Of a stretch of DNA of 64,000 nt, positions 51,788 through 62,644 are shown piece after piece (the first letter of the stretch is position 1; each line of letters begins with the position of its first letter). The position numbers were made by a program, and so were the translations under genes. The notes below the pieces were generated by a model. It was not told the DNA's origin. It did not search any database and saw only the letters and a list, made by a program, of their open reading frames with translations. Source of the stretch: Rubinisphaera italica (GTDB taxonomy: Bacteria; Planctomycetota; Planctomycetia; Planctomycetales; Planctomycetaceae); assembly GCF_007859715.1 (NCBI RefSeq), contig NZ_SJPG01000001.1, forward strand, positions 2,134,728-2,198,727, given 5' to 3'.

Positions 51788-51930
51788 ATGCCATCGCCAC
51801 TTCAACTCTTAATCATTCCGAATTCGCAGATGATATCCGAGATGAATTACTTCAGCGATATTTTTCGATACGAAATCAATCGGTCAAACTCTGCGAAGGC
51901 TTACTGCCTGAAGATCTCGTCATTCAATCG

Positions 51931-53100
51931 ATGCCCGATGCAAGTCCCTTACGTTGGCACCTGGCCCACACCACGTGGTTCTTTGAGACGTTCCTGCTCA
52001 AGGAAATCTTATCCAGTTACGAGCCCTGGAATCCTCATTTTGAAGTTCTGTTCAACTCCTATTACAATAGCGTGGGAGAGCAGTTTCCGCGTGCCAATCG
52101 AGGGTTACTCACACGGCCAAGCGTGCAGGAGATTTTCGAATATCGCCATAAAATTGATGAGATAATTCTGCAGTTGATAAAGACTGAATCACTTCATCAT
52201 GATGCTTTACGAATTCTGGAGATCGGACTGCAGCATGAACAGCAACATCAGGAATTGATGCTGACAGACCTCAAGCATATGTTCTCCTGCAACCCATTGT
52301 TTCCAATATATCGCACTCAAAAATCAGTGAACCAGAATTGGAATTCTCCAGAGCGTAAATGGATTGCTCACGAAGAGGGGCTTTATGAAATTGGAGCCAG
52401 GCAAAGGGAGTTCTGTTATGACAATGAACTTCCTCGTCATCGTCAGTTTGTAGAATCATTCTCACTCTCCAATCGACTTGTGACGAACGCAGAGTATCTG
52501 GTGTTCATAGAGGAGGGAGGCTATCGGCGTCCTGAGTTCTGGCTATCCATGGGATGGCAGGCCGTCGAGTCGCAAAAATGGAGTTCACCTTTGTACTGGC
52601 ACCAGACTGATGATGGTTGGTCACAGTTCACATTGTCCGGTTTGCGGTCAATTGATGGCCAGGAACCGGTTACGCATGTCAGTTATTTTGAAGCGGATGC
52701 CTATGCTCGCTGGGCCGGATGTCGGCTACCGGAAGAAGCTGAATGGGAGATTGCAGCTGAAGACTCTGTTGACAAATATCCGGAATTGATCGTTCAAGGA
52801 AATTATGTGGAGTCTGAGAAATATCATCCTCAAATCTGCTCGAATGAAGGGGCAGGTTCGGCTTATCAGCAGTTGTTTGGAGATGTCTGGGAGTGGACGC
52901 GCTCTCAATATTCTGCATACCCCGGATATCACACTCCTGAAGGAGCGATTGGGGAATATAATGGGAAGTTCATGTGCAATCAGTTCGTGCTGCGTGGAGG
53001 TTCCTGCGCAACATCAGCCAGTCACATTCGTAGCTCTTACCGCAATTTTTTCCCACCAGAGACCCGTTGGCAGTTTTCTGGCATACGGCTTGCAAAGTAA
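51931..53100 (+). CDS. egtB: Ergothioneine biosynthesis protein EgtB (N-terminus uncertain)
   Basis: The iron-binding motif HX3HXE is visible as HEQQHQE, with the third ligand region WHLAHTTWF. The C-terminal FGE-sulfatase domain has EGGYRRPEFWLSMGWQAVES, ARWAGCRLPEEAEWE, VWEWTRSQYSAYPGY and VLRGGSCAT. It forms the C-S bond between cysteine or gamma-glutamylcysteine and trimethylhistidine. The conserved frame is open further upstream (IRDELLQRYFSIRNQSVKL) with no standard start back to 51781. The well-placed AAGGA-ATG at 51788 is one base out of frame, as if one base were missing after the ATG. Next gene is egtD. Confidence 0.9.
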   Translation: MPDASPLRWHLAHTTWFFETFLLKEILSSYEPWNPHFEVLFNSYYNSVGEQFPRANRGLLTRPSVQEIFEYRHKIDEIILQLIKTESLHHDALRILEIGLQHEQQHQELMLTDLKHMFSCNPLFPIYRTQKSVNQNWNSPERKWIAHEEGLYEIGARQREFCYDNELPRHRQFVESFSLSNRLVTNAEYLVFIEEGGYRRPEFWLSMGWQAVESQKWSSPLYWHQTDDGWSQFTLSGLRSIDGQEPVTHVSYFEADAYARWAGCRLPEEAEWEIAAEDSVDKYPELIVQGNYVESEKYHPQICSNEGAGSAYQQLFGDVWEWTRSQYSAYPGYHTPEGAIGEYNGKFMCNQFVLRGGSCATSASHIRSSYRNFFPPETRWQFSGIRLAK

Positions 53101-53145
53101 ATGCTAACAACATATCTCGCCAGATGATTTTGAGGACATCGATCA

Positions 53146-54108
53146 ATGACTGATTATAATACCATCACACTGCAGGATTCTGCGGAGACAACAGAATTCT
53201 ATGCGGATGTCATTTCGGGCTTGAATTCAAAGCCAAAAACACTTCCCAGCAAATACTTCTACGATGAACAGGGAAGCATGCTCTTCGACCAGATTTGTGA
53301 TCTGGATGAATATTACATCACACGGACCGAGAGTCAGATCATGGATCGTTATGCTCATGACATGGCGCGGACACTCGGAGAGAAGATTGCTCTCATTGAA
53401 CTGGGAAGCGGAAGCAGTCGTAAAACCCGATTGCTACTCGAAGAAGTTGCTGAAAGTACGGTGTATATGCCGGTCGATATCTCCCGAGAACATCTTTTTA
53501 AATCGGCTGAACAACTTGCCTTTGATTTCCCGGATTTGTCCATCAAACCAATCCACGCCGATTTCACACAGCCGATCAAACTGGATAACCAGATTGAAGA
53601 CGACTACCGAAAAGTTGTGTACTTTCCAGGTTCTACAATTGGAAATTTCGAACCTGAACAGGCGGTTCAATTATTGAGTAATATTTCAAACTTAGTCGAT
53701 CCAGATGGAGGCTTACTCATTGGGTATGATCTCATCAAAGATTTGAATATTCTTGAGGATGCCTACAACGATTCCGCTGGTGTCACCGCCGCCTTCAATA
53801 AGAATTTACTCCATCGAATCAATCAGGAATTAGATGGGAACTTCGATCTGGACGCCTTTGAGCATCAGGCTATTTTCAATCCGGAAGAGCATCGCATCGA
53901 AATGCATCTTATCAGTCTGAAAAAACAGTCAGTCAATATTGGAGAATCAACATTTCATTTTGAAAAACAGGAGTCGATCTGTACCGAATATTCGCATAAA
54001 TATTCGATGGACAGTTTCCGAGAAATGGCTTTAAAAGCTGGTTTTCATGAAGACCGCTGCTGGACCGATCCTAACCAGTATTTTGCAGTTTGCAATTATC
54101 GACTCTAA
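53146..54108 (+). CDS. egtD: L-histidine N-alpha-methyltransferase EgtD
   Basis: 320 residues. It methylates histidine three times to hercynine with SAM, the step before EgtB. Diagnostic motifs: LPSKYFYDEQGSMLFDQICD, ALIELGSGSSRKTRLLLEE (SAM-binding), VYFPGSTIGNFEPEQAVQLL, and the His-binding DLIKDLNILEDAYND with a FNKNLLHRIN segment. Length matches the family. It follows egtB by 45 bp on the same strand, so the two steps are co-expressed. Confidence 0.95.
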   Translation: MTDYNTITLQDSAETTEFYADVISGLNSKPKTLPSKYFYDEQGSMLFDQICDLDEYYITRTESQIMDRYAHDMARTLGEKIALIELGSGSSRKTRLLLEEVAESTVYMPVDISREHLFKSAEQLAFDFPDLSIKPIHADFTQPIKLDNQIEDDYRKVVYFPGSTIGNFEPEQAVQLLSNISNLVDPDGGLLIGYDLIKDLNILEDAYNDSAGVTAAFNKNLLHRINQELDGNFDLDAFEHQAIFNPEEHRIEMHLISLKKQSVNIGESTFHFEKQESICTEYSHKYSMDSFREMALKAGFHEDRCWTDPNQYFAVCNYRL

Positions 54109-54132
54109 TCGCATTAATCGTCTGTATATTTT

Positions 54133-54200
54133 GAACCACGGATGGACAAAGATTTTCACGGATATTTTTATCTGTGTTTATCCGTGTCCATCCGTGGTTC
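54133..54200. repeat. Palindromic element after egtD
   Basis: GAACCACGGATGGACA (54133-54148) and TGTCCATCCGTGGTTC (54185-54200) form perfect 16-bp arms. The inner part also carries CACGGAT/ATCTGTG. Resembles a REP-like or miniature element and could terminate egtD. Confidence 0.8.
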
Positions 54201-54275
54201 ATTTTTATATGATTCAAATATTGATTTTCATAACATCAGGCAAGCCGATTCTCATTCTTAATAAGTAGTGATTTT

Positions 54276-55310
54276 ATGCATCGATTTCAGCTCACGAATC
54301 AATTTCTCCTGTCACGAAATATCCTTTTGGTGACCTTCGCAGTCCTGATTATCTCAACTGCCGGTCAGTTCAATCTGAATGCTGCGGAATTACCAAAACT
54401 CACTAAGATGACTTTCCAAAGCTCGCTTGATGATTCGACTCAACCCGCGTTGATTTGGATTCCCCCTAAAGCGATGCAGGAGCCAACACCACTATTTATC
54501 TTCCTGCATTCCTGGAGTGGTGATTATAAGCAAAATAATAATGTGTGGTTTGCTCAGGCAGTTGCCAGAAACTGGATTTATCTGCATCCCAATTTTCGTG
54601 GTCGAAACGATAACCCGGCTTCCTGCGGTTCAGAGTTAGCACGTCAGGATATTCTCGACTGCATCCAGAAGGTGATTGACTCCACTGAAGTTGACACTTC
54701 TCGGATTTACCTGGCAGGCAGTTCGGGAGGCGGACATATGTCGATGCTGATGGCGGGGTATTACCCCGATCGATTCTCTGCGGTCTCTGCCTGGGTTGGC
54801 ATCAGCGACTTAGCCGAGTGGTATCGGTTTCATTCCCGGGGAGGAAAACCTTCCAACTATGCCCGTATGGTTCAGGCGAGTACTCAGGGAGTTCCCGGAC
54901 AATCTCCCGAAGTCGATGCCCAATATAAGGCGAGATCCCCCATCTTTCATATTCAAAATGTGGGTGACTTACCACTCGACTTGAACACAGGAATTCACGA
55001 TGGTCACACTGGCTCCGTTCCGATTGTGCACACCATCAATGCCTTCAATAAAATTGCTCAAGAGAAGCAGGCTCCTTTAATCTCACCAGAGGAAATCGAA
55101 ACCTTGAGTCAGGAACAACCATTGAGTAACCCTCAACCTTCCGACATTGTTCCCACCACAGAATATGACACCCGAATCTATCTCCGTAGGCATGCCGGTG
55201 AAACAAGAGTAACGGTATTTGAAGGGGGGCACGAAAGCATACCAGTCCCCGCCTGTCGCTGGCTCTCGAAGCAGGAGAGAAAAACGGAGTGGGTGAAATC
55301 CAAGGAATAG
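54276..55310 (+). CDS. Secreted alpha/beta-hydrolase esterase
   Basis: 344 residues with a signal peptide ending near QFNLNAAELP. The nucleophile elbow is YLAGSSGGGHMSMLMAGYYP, the catalytic Asp candidate lies in TGIHDGHTGSVP, and the His in FEGGHES. The oxyanion part is FIFLHSWSGDY. It belongs to the prolyl-oligopeptidase-like / acetyl xylan esterase group; substrate unknown. Its promoter lies in the palindromic element region after egtD. Confidence 0.85.
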   Translation: MHRFQLTNQFLLSRNILLVTFAVLIISTAGQFNLNAAELPKLTKMTFQSSLDDSTQPALIWIPPKAMQEPTPLFIFLHSWSGDYKQNNNVWFAQAVARNWIYLHPNFRGRNDNPASCGSELARQDILDCIQKVIDSTEVDTSRIYLAGSSGGGHMSMLMAGYYPDRFSAVSAWVGISDLAEWYRFHSRGGKPSNYARMVQASTQGVPGQSPEVDAQYKARSPIFHIQNVGDLPLDLNTGIHDGHTGSVPIVHTINAFNKIAQEKQAPLISPEEIETLSQEQPLSNPQPSDIVPTTEYDTRIYLRRHAGETRVTVFEGGHESIPVPACRWLSKQERKTEWVKSKE

Positions 55311-55390
55311 GAATTTATTGAAAGACGGAAGGATATTCATGAATACCCGTGTCCATCCATTCCATCAGTGTGAATTCGGCAAATTCAAAT

Positions 55391-56479
55391 TCACTTCTTA
55401 TTCTTCTCGCTCAAATCAATAAAAACATCCATCTGCTGACCAACATAAATCCGCGAGTTACTATTCTCGAACTCGTAAATTACCTGCAGAACACGAGTAT
55501 CAACGCGGTCCGCATTGTCACCCGTTAAAGATCTCTTAGGCACAACGTACGGCTCAACTCTGACAAAACTCAGTGGATAAGATGTTTTCCCATCTCCACG
55601 AGGAAAGGCGATTGCAGGTTGATTCGGTTCAAACCGCGGCAAATCGTGCTCATCGATATCAACACGAATTCGTCGCTGCCCCGCATCGGCTAAAATAACA
55701 ATCGCCTCTCCGGGAGGTGTGCCGACATATTCACCAGGCCGCCTGTTGATTTGTAATACCTCCCAGACCGATTTCGTTTCATTATTCACCGACAGAAAAC
55801 CGGAAGTTGGTGCCCGAACTTCATGTCGTTCCAGTTCTGTTTGTGTCTTTTGAATCTCAGCCCGCATCTGTTGTACCTGGGATTCCGTCACCAGCAAATC
55901 CTGCTGCCAGGTGCCGGCAATCACTAATTGATAATCCGCCTGAGCCTTCTCCAGCTTCGCCTGAGCAACTTCCAACTGAGAACGAGCAGTGACTAATTCT
56001 TCATCAGTCCCGATCTTCTCTCGATTCAACTTCTGTTGACGCTCATAGGCATCCTTCGTCTGGCGTACTTCTGCCTCCGCCTCTGTGACATCTGCCTTTG
56101 CCGGAGGAACTTCCTCAGCTCGCGGCATCCGTTCGAGTCGCTGATACTGAGCCATTACATTTTGTAATGAGGCTTCATGAATTTTCAGATCGGCTTCGAC
56201 ATCCCGGGCATCGAGCTTTAACAGCAGTTGTCCTGCATCAATCGTTTGTCCTTCAGAGATCAGCAATTCGGAGACGACTCCCGAAACATCAGCAGCAATC
56301 TCGATATTCTCAGTACGAGATTCCACAATTCCCGCACCAGCCAACTTACTCGCATACGGAGACCGAGCCGGTTCAATGGGCGGTTCTGCCTGAGAGACAG
56401 GCCCCTGGGAAGTCATCACATGATAAATAGCAAACGTAATGGCTGCCAAAGCGATCACTGGAATGATGGGGATTTTCAT
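55391..56479 (-). CDS. DevB-like membrane-fusion protein
   Basis: 362 residues, starting MKIPIIPVIALAAITFAIYH, an N-terminal membrane anchor. HlyD-type order: barrel/lipoyl part (GVVSELLISEGQTIDAGQLL, LKLDARDVEADLK), long coiled coil (KAEVTEAEAEVRQ-like helices, RSQLEVAQAKLEKAQADYQL), second lipoyl half (VRAPTSGFLSV-like ending), and a beta-barrel (RIRVDIDEHDLPRFEPNQPA). It links the inner-membrane ABC pump to the outer membrane. It follows the ATPase and permease genes in one operon under the TetR regulator. Confidence 0.85.
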   Translation of the reverse strand: MKIPIIPVIALAAITFAIYHVMTSQGPVSQAEPPIEPARSPYASKLAGAGIVESRTENIEIAADVSGVVSELLISEGQTIDAGQLLLKLDARDVEADLKIHEASLQNVMAQYQRLERMPRAEEVPPAKADVTEAEAEVRQTKDAYERQQKLNREKIGTDEELVTARSQLEVAQAKLEKAQADYQLVIAGTWQQDLLVTESQVQQMRAEIQKTQTELERHEVRAPTSGFLSVNNETKSVWEVLQINRRPGEYVGTPPGEAIVILADAGQRRIRVDIDEHDLPRFEPNQPAIAFPRGDGKTSYPLSFVRVEPYVVPKRSLTGDNADRVDTRVLQVIYEFENSNSRIYVGQQMDVFIDLSEKNKK

Positions 56480-56486
56480 TGCGCTT

Positions 56487-57260
56487 TCAATTCTCTTTCG
56501 TACTGCTGGCACTCTTGTTTTGAGAGGGTTGATTTACTTTTACGTTTTCCACGACTCCATCTGCCATTTCGATCACCCGATCCCCAAAGTCAAAGACACG
56601 GTTATCATGCGTCACGACAATCACGACTCGATCCTTGTCGATCGAGACTTCGCGTAACAATTCCATAATTTTATGTCCGGATGCGGCATCAAGAGCGGCT
56701 GTCGGTTCATCACACACCATTAGTCGCGGATCATGCACGAGTGCCCTTGCGATTGCGACCCGTTGTTGCTGCCCCCCTGAAAGCTGTGACACCCTGGAAT
56801 GAATCTTATCTTCCAGACTCACTTTCTTGAGGACCTCAGTGGCTCGTTCTTTGGCTTCACTCCGAGAGACTCCTCCAATGATTAATGGGATGGAGACATT
56901 CTCCACCACATCCAATGCAGGTAATAAATTGTATTGCTGAAAGACAAAGCCAATATTTTTCTGACGAAACTTAACTAGCCGGGTGCCTGTCAACTCCCTG
57001 CGATTCTCTCCCAGTACTTCGACTTCACCATCGGTCGGATCGAGCAAACCGGCGATGATCGAAATTAATGTCGTTTTGCCACAACCACTCGGGCCAACCA
57101 GAAGCGTCATTTCTCCATAACCGATCTCAACATCCACTCCACGAAGTGCACGCACAATCGTCTCACCAGCTCGAAACTCTTTCGTAAGGTTTCGACAACG
57201 AACCGCTGCATTATTCATCGCGGCGGGCTTGGGATGCTCTTTAGCGAAATCAATCGTCAT
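56487..57260 (-). CDS. DevA-like ABC transporter ATPase
   Basis: 257 residues. Walker A LLVGPSGCGKTTLISIIAG, Q-loop FVFQQYNLLPA, ABC signature VSQLSGGQQQRVAIARAL, Walker B LMVCDEPTAALDA and switch His VVTHDNRVFDFG are all present. It powers the FtsX-like permease encoded next to it. GGAG precedes the ATG at 57260. The frame is open to 57332 but that part overlaps the permease gene. Confidence 0.92.
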   Translation of the reverse strand: MTIDFAKEHPKPAAMNNAAVRCRNLTKEFRAGETIVRALRGVDVEIGYGEMTLLVGPSGCGKTTLISIIAGLLDPTDGEVEVLGENRRELTGTRLVKFRQKNIGFVFQQYNLLPALDVVENVSIPLIIGGVSRSEAKERATEVLKKVSLEDKIHSRVSQLSGGQQQRVAIARALVHDPRLMVCDEPTAALDAASGHKIMELLREVSIDKDRVVIVVTHDNRVFDFGDRVIEMADGVVENVKVNQPSQNKSASSTKEN

Positions 57261-57306
57261 GGTCACTCCAGCAAATTTCTTGCGTTCAGAATCATGATTA
57301 TACCTG

Positions 57307-58449
57307 CTACTTGAATACAACTGCTGGCTCAAGTACGAGCACTTTATGAATACTTAAAAGACTCGCCACGAGTACAATCAAGCTGACGGCTCCCGCTGTG
57401 ATCAGCATCACTTGCCAGGGGACGTACATACCTCTCAGATCGGCTTGTCCAGAAGCACCAGTAATTTCAAAGAAGGCGCACGCCATCGCAATTCCAATTG
57501 AATAACCGATTGTCCCAACAATTAATGCCTGCAATAAAATCATTCGCAGCAATCGAATATTTGTGACTCCCATCGCTTTGAGAGTGCCAAACTGTTTCAG
57601 ATTTTCGATCGTAAACAGATAGAATGTTTGTCCTGCGATTGCCGCTCCCACAATAAAACCCAGCATCACTGTGATCCCAAAATTGATTGGAATTCCCGTA
57701 TTTTTGATGTAGTAACTGATATTGAACCAGAAAAAATCGTCTGACTGGATCGCCTGCAATCCTGTCTGATCTGTGATTGCCTGGCAAAGTTTCTTCTTAT
57801 TTACATCAGGCTCAGCTTTCACGAGGACGAACGACATAATATTCCGCTCCCGTGGAGCGTACTGCGTTGCCTGAGAGTACCTGCTGAAGATGACCGGAAA
57901 TGTCTGAAAGGGGGCACTTACTTTGCAGATGCCAACAATCACTGCACGATGATCGTTAATTTCCATCGTTCGCCCGAGCTCCACAGGCTCGTTTGGATAA
58001 GTTAGAGAATAACCAGCCTCATCTATAATGATGGCATCAGGACGCGAAAGATCGGCTATTGATCCCTGTATCATCTCTTTAGGAGCACCAATCATCGTCG
58101 AATCATCGATCCCAATCAGAATCGCCTGACGAAAATCGCCATCATTCTGCTTCATACGGACCAGTCCCTTATACATTTTGACGGCCCAGTCCACTCCTGC
58201 GACACCACGCACTTGATACAGTCGATTCAGCGACATCGGCTGGATCTCATCGACATTCTGCCCATATTTATCCAACACCCAGATATCCGGTTCCGTCACA
58301 TCGAGGATGATGTGTGATGTTCTGCGCATCAGTCCTACAAAAATTGAAGACTGCTGAGCGATCAATAAAGAACCAAACGCCACTCCAAACACGATTCCCA
58401 GATATTTCGTGCGGTCACCGGTCAGCATCCGCCAGGCCAGCCATCTCAT
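57307..58449 (-). CDS. DevC-like ABC transporter permease
   Basis: 380 residues. An N-terminal helix (YLGIVFGVAFGSLLIAQQSS) is followed by a large periplasmic (MacB-PCD) domain and three C-terminal helices (INFGITVMLGFIVGAAIAGQ, ILLQALIVGTIGYSIGIAMA, WQVMLITAGAVSLIVLVASL), the FtsX/DevC arrangement. It forms the exporter with the DevA-like ATPase and DevB-like adaptor. The start overlaps the TetR stop (ATGA at 58446-58449). Confidence 0.9.
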   Translation of the reverse strand: MRWLAWRMLTGDRTKYLGIVFGVAFGSLLIAQQSSIFVGLMRRTSHIILDVTEPDIWVLDKYGQNVDEIQPMSLNRLYQVRGVAGVDWAVKMYKGLVRMKQNDGDFRQAILIGIDDSTMIGAPKEMIQGSIADLSRPDAIIIDEAGYSLTYPNEPVELGRTMEINDHRAVIVGICKVSAPFQTFPVIFSRYSQATQYAPRERNIMSFVLVKAEPDVNKKKLCQAITDQTGLQAIQSDDFFWFNISYYIKNTGIPINFGITVMLGFIVGAAIAGQTFYLFTIENLKQFGTLKAMGVTNIRLLRMILLQALIVGTIGYSIGIAMACAFFEITGASGQADLRGMYVPWQVMLITAGAVSLIVLVASLLSIHKVLVLEPAVVFK

Positions 58450-59078
58450 AATGAAGTCTCCTGGCTGACTGAAAGCGATTGAATCCCTTGCATACTGAAT
58501 TCACAGATATGTTGTGCCAGATAGCTCACATCGAACAGAGATTCGAATTCGTCATCGCCGATCAGCAGTTTCCCGATGGGCCGATGAAATCGATAGAGTA
58601 GACACTGGCCAACGATACTGAATGCCAGCAGATGTTTCTTCGAGAGAGTTAATGTTGACGGAACCATTTCCTCAATGATGTTCATTAAGATCGAAAACTT
58701 AGGTCCGATATAACTTTGCACCAACTCAGTGCAAGCCAAAGTTGGCCGTGCCATCTCACGCATCATCAGTTCCACATGCCACGTCGGAGACTCCCGATCC
58801 AGCATGTCGGCCATCATATGCTCGATGAAGTAATAAAGTTTCCTCTCGGCTGGCAATTCTGCTGGAATGAGAAGCGGTTCGTCCTCTTCCCCTTCACAAT
58901 GCGCTCGTTTAACTGCTTCAATATAGAGTTTCTGCTTATCGCCAAAGTGGTAATTGATAGCAGCCAAATTCACGTCGGCCGTCTTACAAATTTCACGAAC
59001 CGTCGCCTGCTCAAAGCCTTTTTCCGCAAAGACCTCGCCAGCTGCATCAATAATTCGAGTTTTTGTGATTTCAGACAT
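58446..59078 (-). CDS. TetR-family regulator of the exporter operon
   Basis: 210 residues. N-terminal HTH: RIIDAAGEVFAEKGFEQATV then REICKTADVNLAAINYHFGD. The ligand domain has FIEHMMADMLDRESPTWHVE and LMMREMARPTLACTELVQSY, as in the CerR / DUF1956 group. First gene of the operon, so it probably represses its own operon through the dyad at 59097-59114. Ligand unknown, likely an exported compound. Confidence 0.9.
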   Translation of the reverse strand: MSEITKTRIIDAAGEVFAEKGFEQATVREICKTADVNLAAINYHFGDKQKLYIEAVKRAHCEGEEDEPLLIPAELPAERKLYYFIEHMMADMLDRESPTWHVELMMREMARPTLACTELVQSYIGPKFSILMNIIEEMVPSTLTLSKKHLLAFSIVGQCLLYRFHRPIGKLLIGDDEFESLFDVSYLAQHICEFSMQGIQSLSVSQETSL

Positions 59079-59096
59079 CGAGATTCATACATATGT

Positions 59097-59114
59097 TTCA
59101 AACGGCTGTTTGAA
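59097..59114. promoter_or_regulatory. Likely TetR operator
   Basis: TTCAAAC-GGCT-GTTTGAA, a perfect 7-bp dyad, lies 18 bp upstream of the TetR start. Typical position for autorepression. Confidence 0.7.
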
Positions 59115-59245
59115 TCAATAATAGATGTTCAGCACTGAAATACAAACGGGAATCTGAAAAATTAACAATTCAGTCATTCAGGGGTGGCTGGGGGCAGACC
59201 GAATCGCAGCCACAGATTCGTAATTAACAATCAGCAAAAAAAAGT

Positions 59246-61330
<2,085 letters not shown>

Positions 61331-61450
61331 CGCTTCACTTTCAAAAGTTTTTGTTCGATAAATCGAAGTCTGTAGTCCGTAGGTTAGGTTCGCAAAATAC
61401 GAAACCCAATACCTCGACACTCAAGTCTTCCCATTGATTTTTCATTAATT

Positions 61451-61476
61451 GTTGGGTTACGCTTCGTTAACCCAAC
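61451..61476. terminator. Hairpin between HtrA-like gene end and uvrB
   Basis: GTTGGGTTA (61451-61459) and TAACCCAAC (61468-61476) form a 9-bp stem. It lies downstream of the minus-strand HtrA-like gene and upstream of uvrB; a dispersed REP-like palindrome is an alternative. Confidence 0.55.
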
Positions 61477-61572
61477 CTACTTCTGGGTGGCACGTCCCAG
61501 AACTAAGTGACAGGCATGGTGAGGTATGAGATTACATCCAGCACAAATAAGGAGGTCCGTTTCCGAATTGTC

Positions 61573-62622
61573 TCAATTGAGTTCCGGAACTATCAGTTCC
61601 ACATTTACCAGTTCCCGATCACGGCGAACAGTCATGCGGAGGGCATCTCCTTTGCGGAGTTCCTGGAGTTGGGCATAAAACTCCCGGCACGATTGAATGA
61701 GTTCATCATTGATCAGCACAATCAGATCATCCTGCTGCAATCCAATCGCTTCTGCAGTCGAGCCCGGCATCACAAAATCGATATAGGCAGGAGTGCGAGG
61801 AACGACATCGGGCACGAGACGAAACCCTAATCCTGACGTATCTACCGGTCTGATGACAGGCGGCAATTCAATGCTGTCATCTGTTATCACTTCACCACGC
61901 ACGAGTTTCTCAATCGTTTCACGCACATCAGACAAGGGAATCGCGTAATTGATCCAAAGATTTGAGCGACTGTCTTTCAATTCCTTACCGATAATCCCCA
62001 GTAACTTCCCGTCCTGCGTCGTTAAAGCTCCTCCAGCTGCTCCCGGATTATTCATCACTGCATCGACAATAAAAACAACCCCTTTATAAGGAATATCAAA
62101 CCGTCCACGACGGGCTGTCAGTGGAGTCAGCATGGCGATGACGCCGTGGATCACCGAAACCGGTTCATCACCCGCTGCGACATTAAACATATTGCTGAAA
62201 CCGAGCACGGGAGTTCCTGGTCCACTGCGGCTGACTTCCGTGAGGTCAAAATACGGAGCATTAATCACTTCCACTTTCAACACCGCCAAACCGGCTTCAC
62301 CTGCTCCTGAAATAAATTGAGCTGGTAAGCGGCGACCATTGTCGAGGACGGCAATAATCTGATCCGTATCGAGTAAATGATTCCAGACCGTCAGAATATG
62401 TCCATCCGGGGAAATCAAGAAGCCAGTCCCATAGTTGGCCAGATTTTTTAGGCCACCCGCCCCATACAATTTGACAGTCTTAGGCAAGACTTCCTGCAGG
62501 ACTTCGCTTTGTGAAGCCACGGCTTGATTAGACTGTCCAATTGAAAATGCCAGGAGGACTGTCGCTGTAATGATGCAGGACGGTATTTGTCGGAGTTGGA
62601 TTGTTAAAATTGGAGTTGCCAT
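61573..62622 (-). CDS. HtrA-like protein, apparently inactive protease, with PDZ
   Basis: 349 residues with a signal peptide (FSIGQSNQAVASQ). The trypsin-like domain keeps the His region (GHILTVWNHLLD), but the Asp position reads GEAGLAVLKVE and the Ser motif reads NPGAAGGALTTQDG, where an active HtrA has GNSGGPL. A PDZ domain follows (GLGFRLVPDVV then AIGLQQDDLIVLINDELI). It is 22 bp downstream of an HtrA-like gene with an intact Ser motif. It may be a regulatory or scaffolding pseudoprotease. Confidence 0.85.
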   Translation of the reverse strand: MATPILTIQLRQIPSCIITATVLLAFSIGQSNQAVASQSEVLQEVLPKTVKLYGAGGLKNLANYGTGFLISPDGHILTVWNHLLDTDQIIAVLDNGRRLPAQFISGAGEAGLAVLKVEVINAPYFDLTEVSRSGPGTPVLGFSNMFNVAAGDEPVSVIHGVIAMLTPLTARRGRFDIPYKGVVFIVDAVMNNPGAAGGALTTQDGKLLGIIGKELKDSRSNLWINYAIPLSDVRETIEKLVRGEVITDDSIELPPVIRPVDTSGLGFRLVPDVVPRTPAYIDFVMPGSTAEAIGLQQDDLIVLINDELIQSCREFYAQLQELRKGDALRMTVRRDRELVNVELIVPELN

Positions 62623-62644
62623 TCAATTGTATTCGATAATTTTA

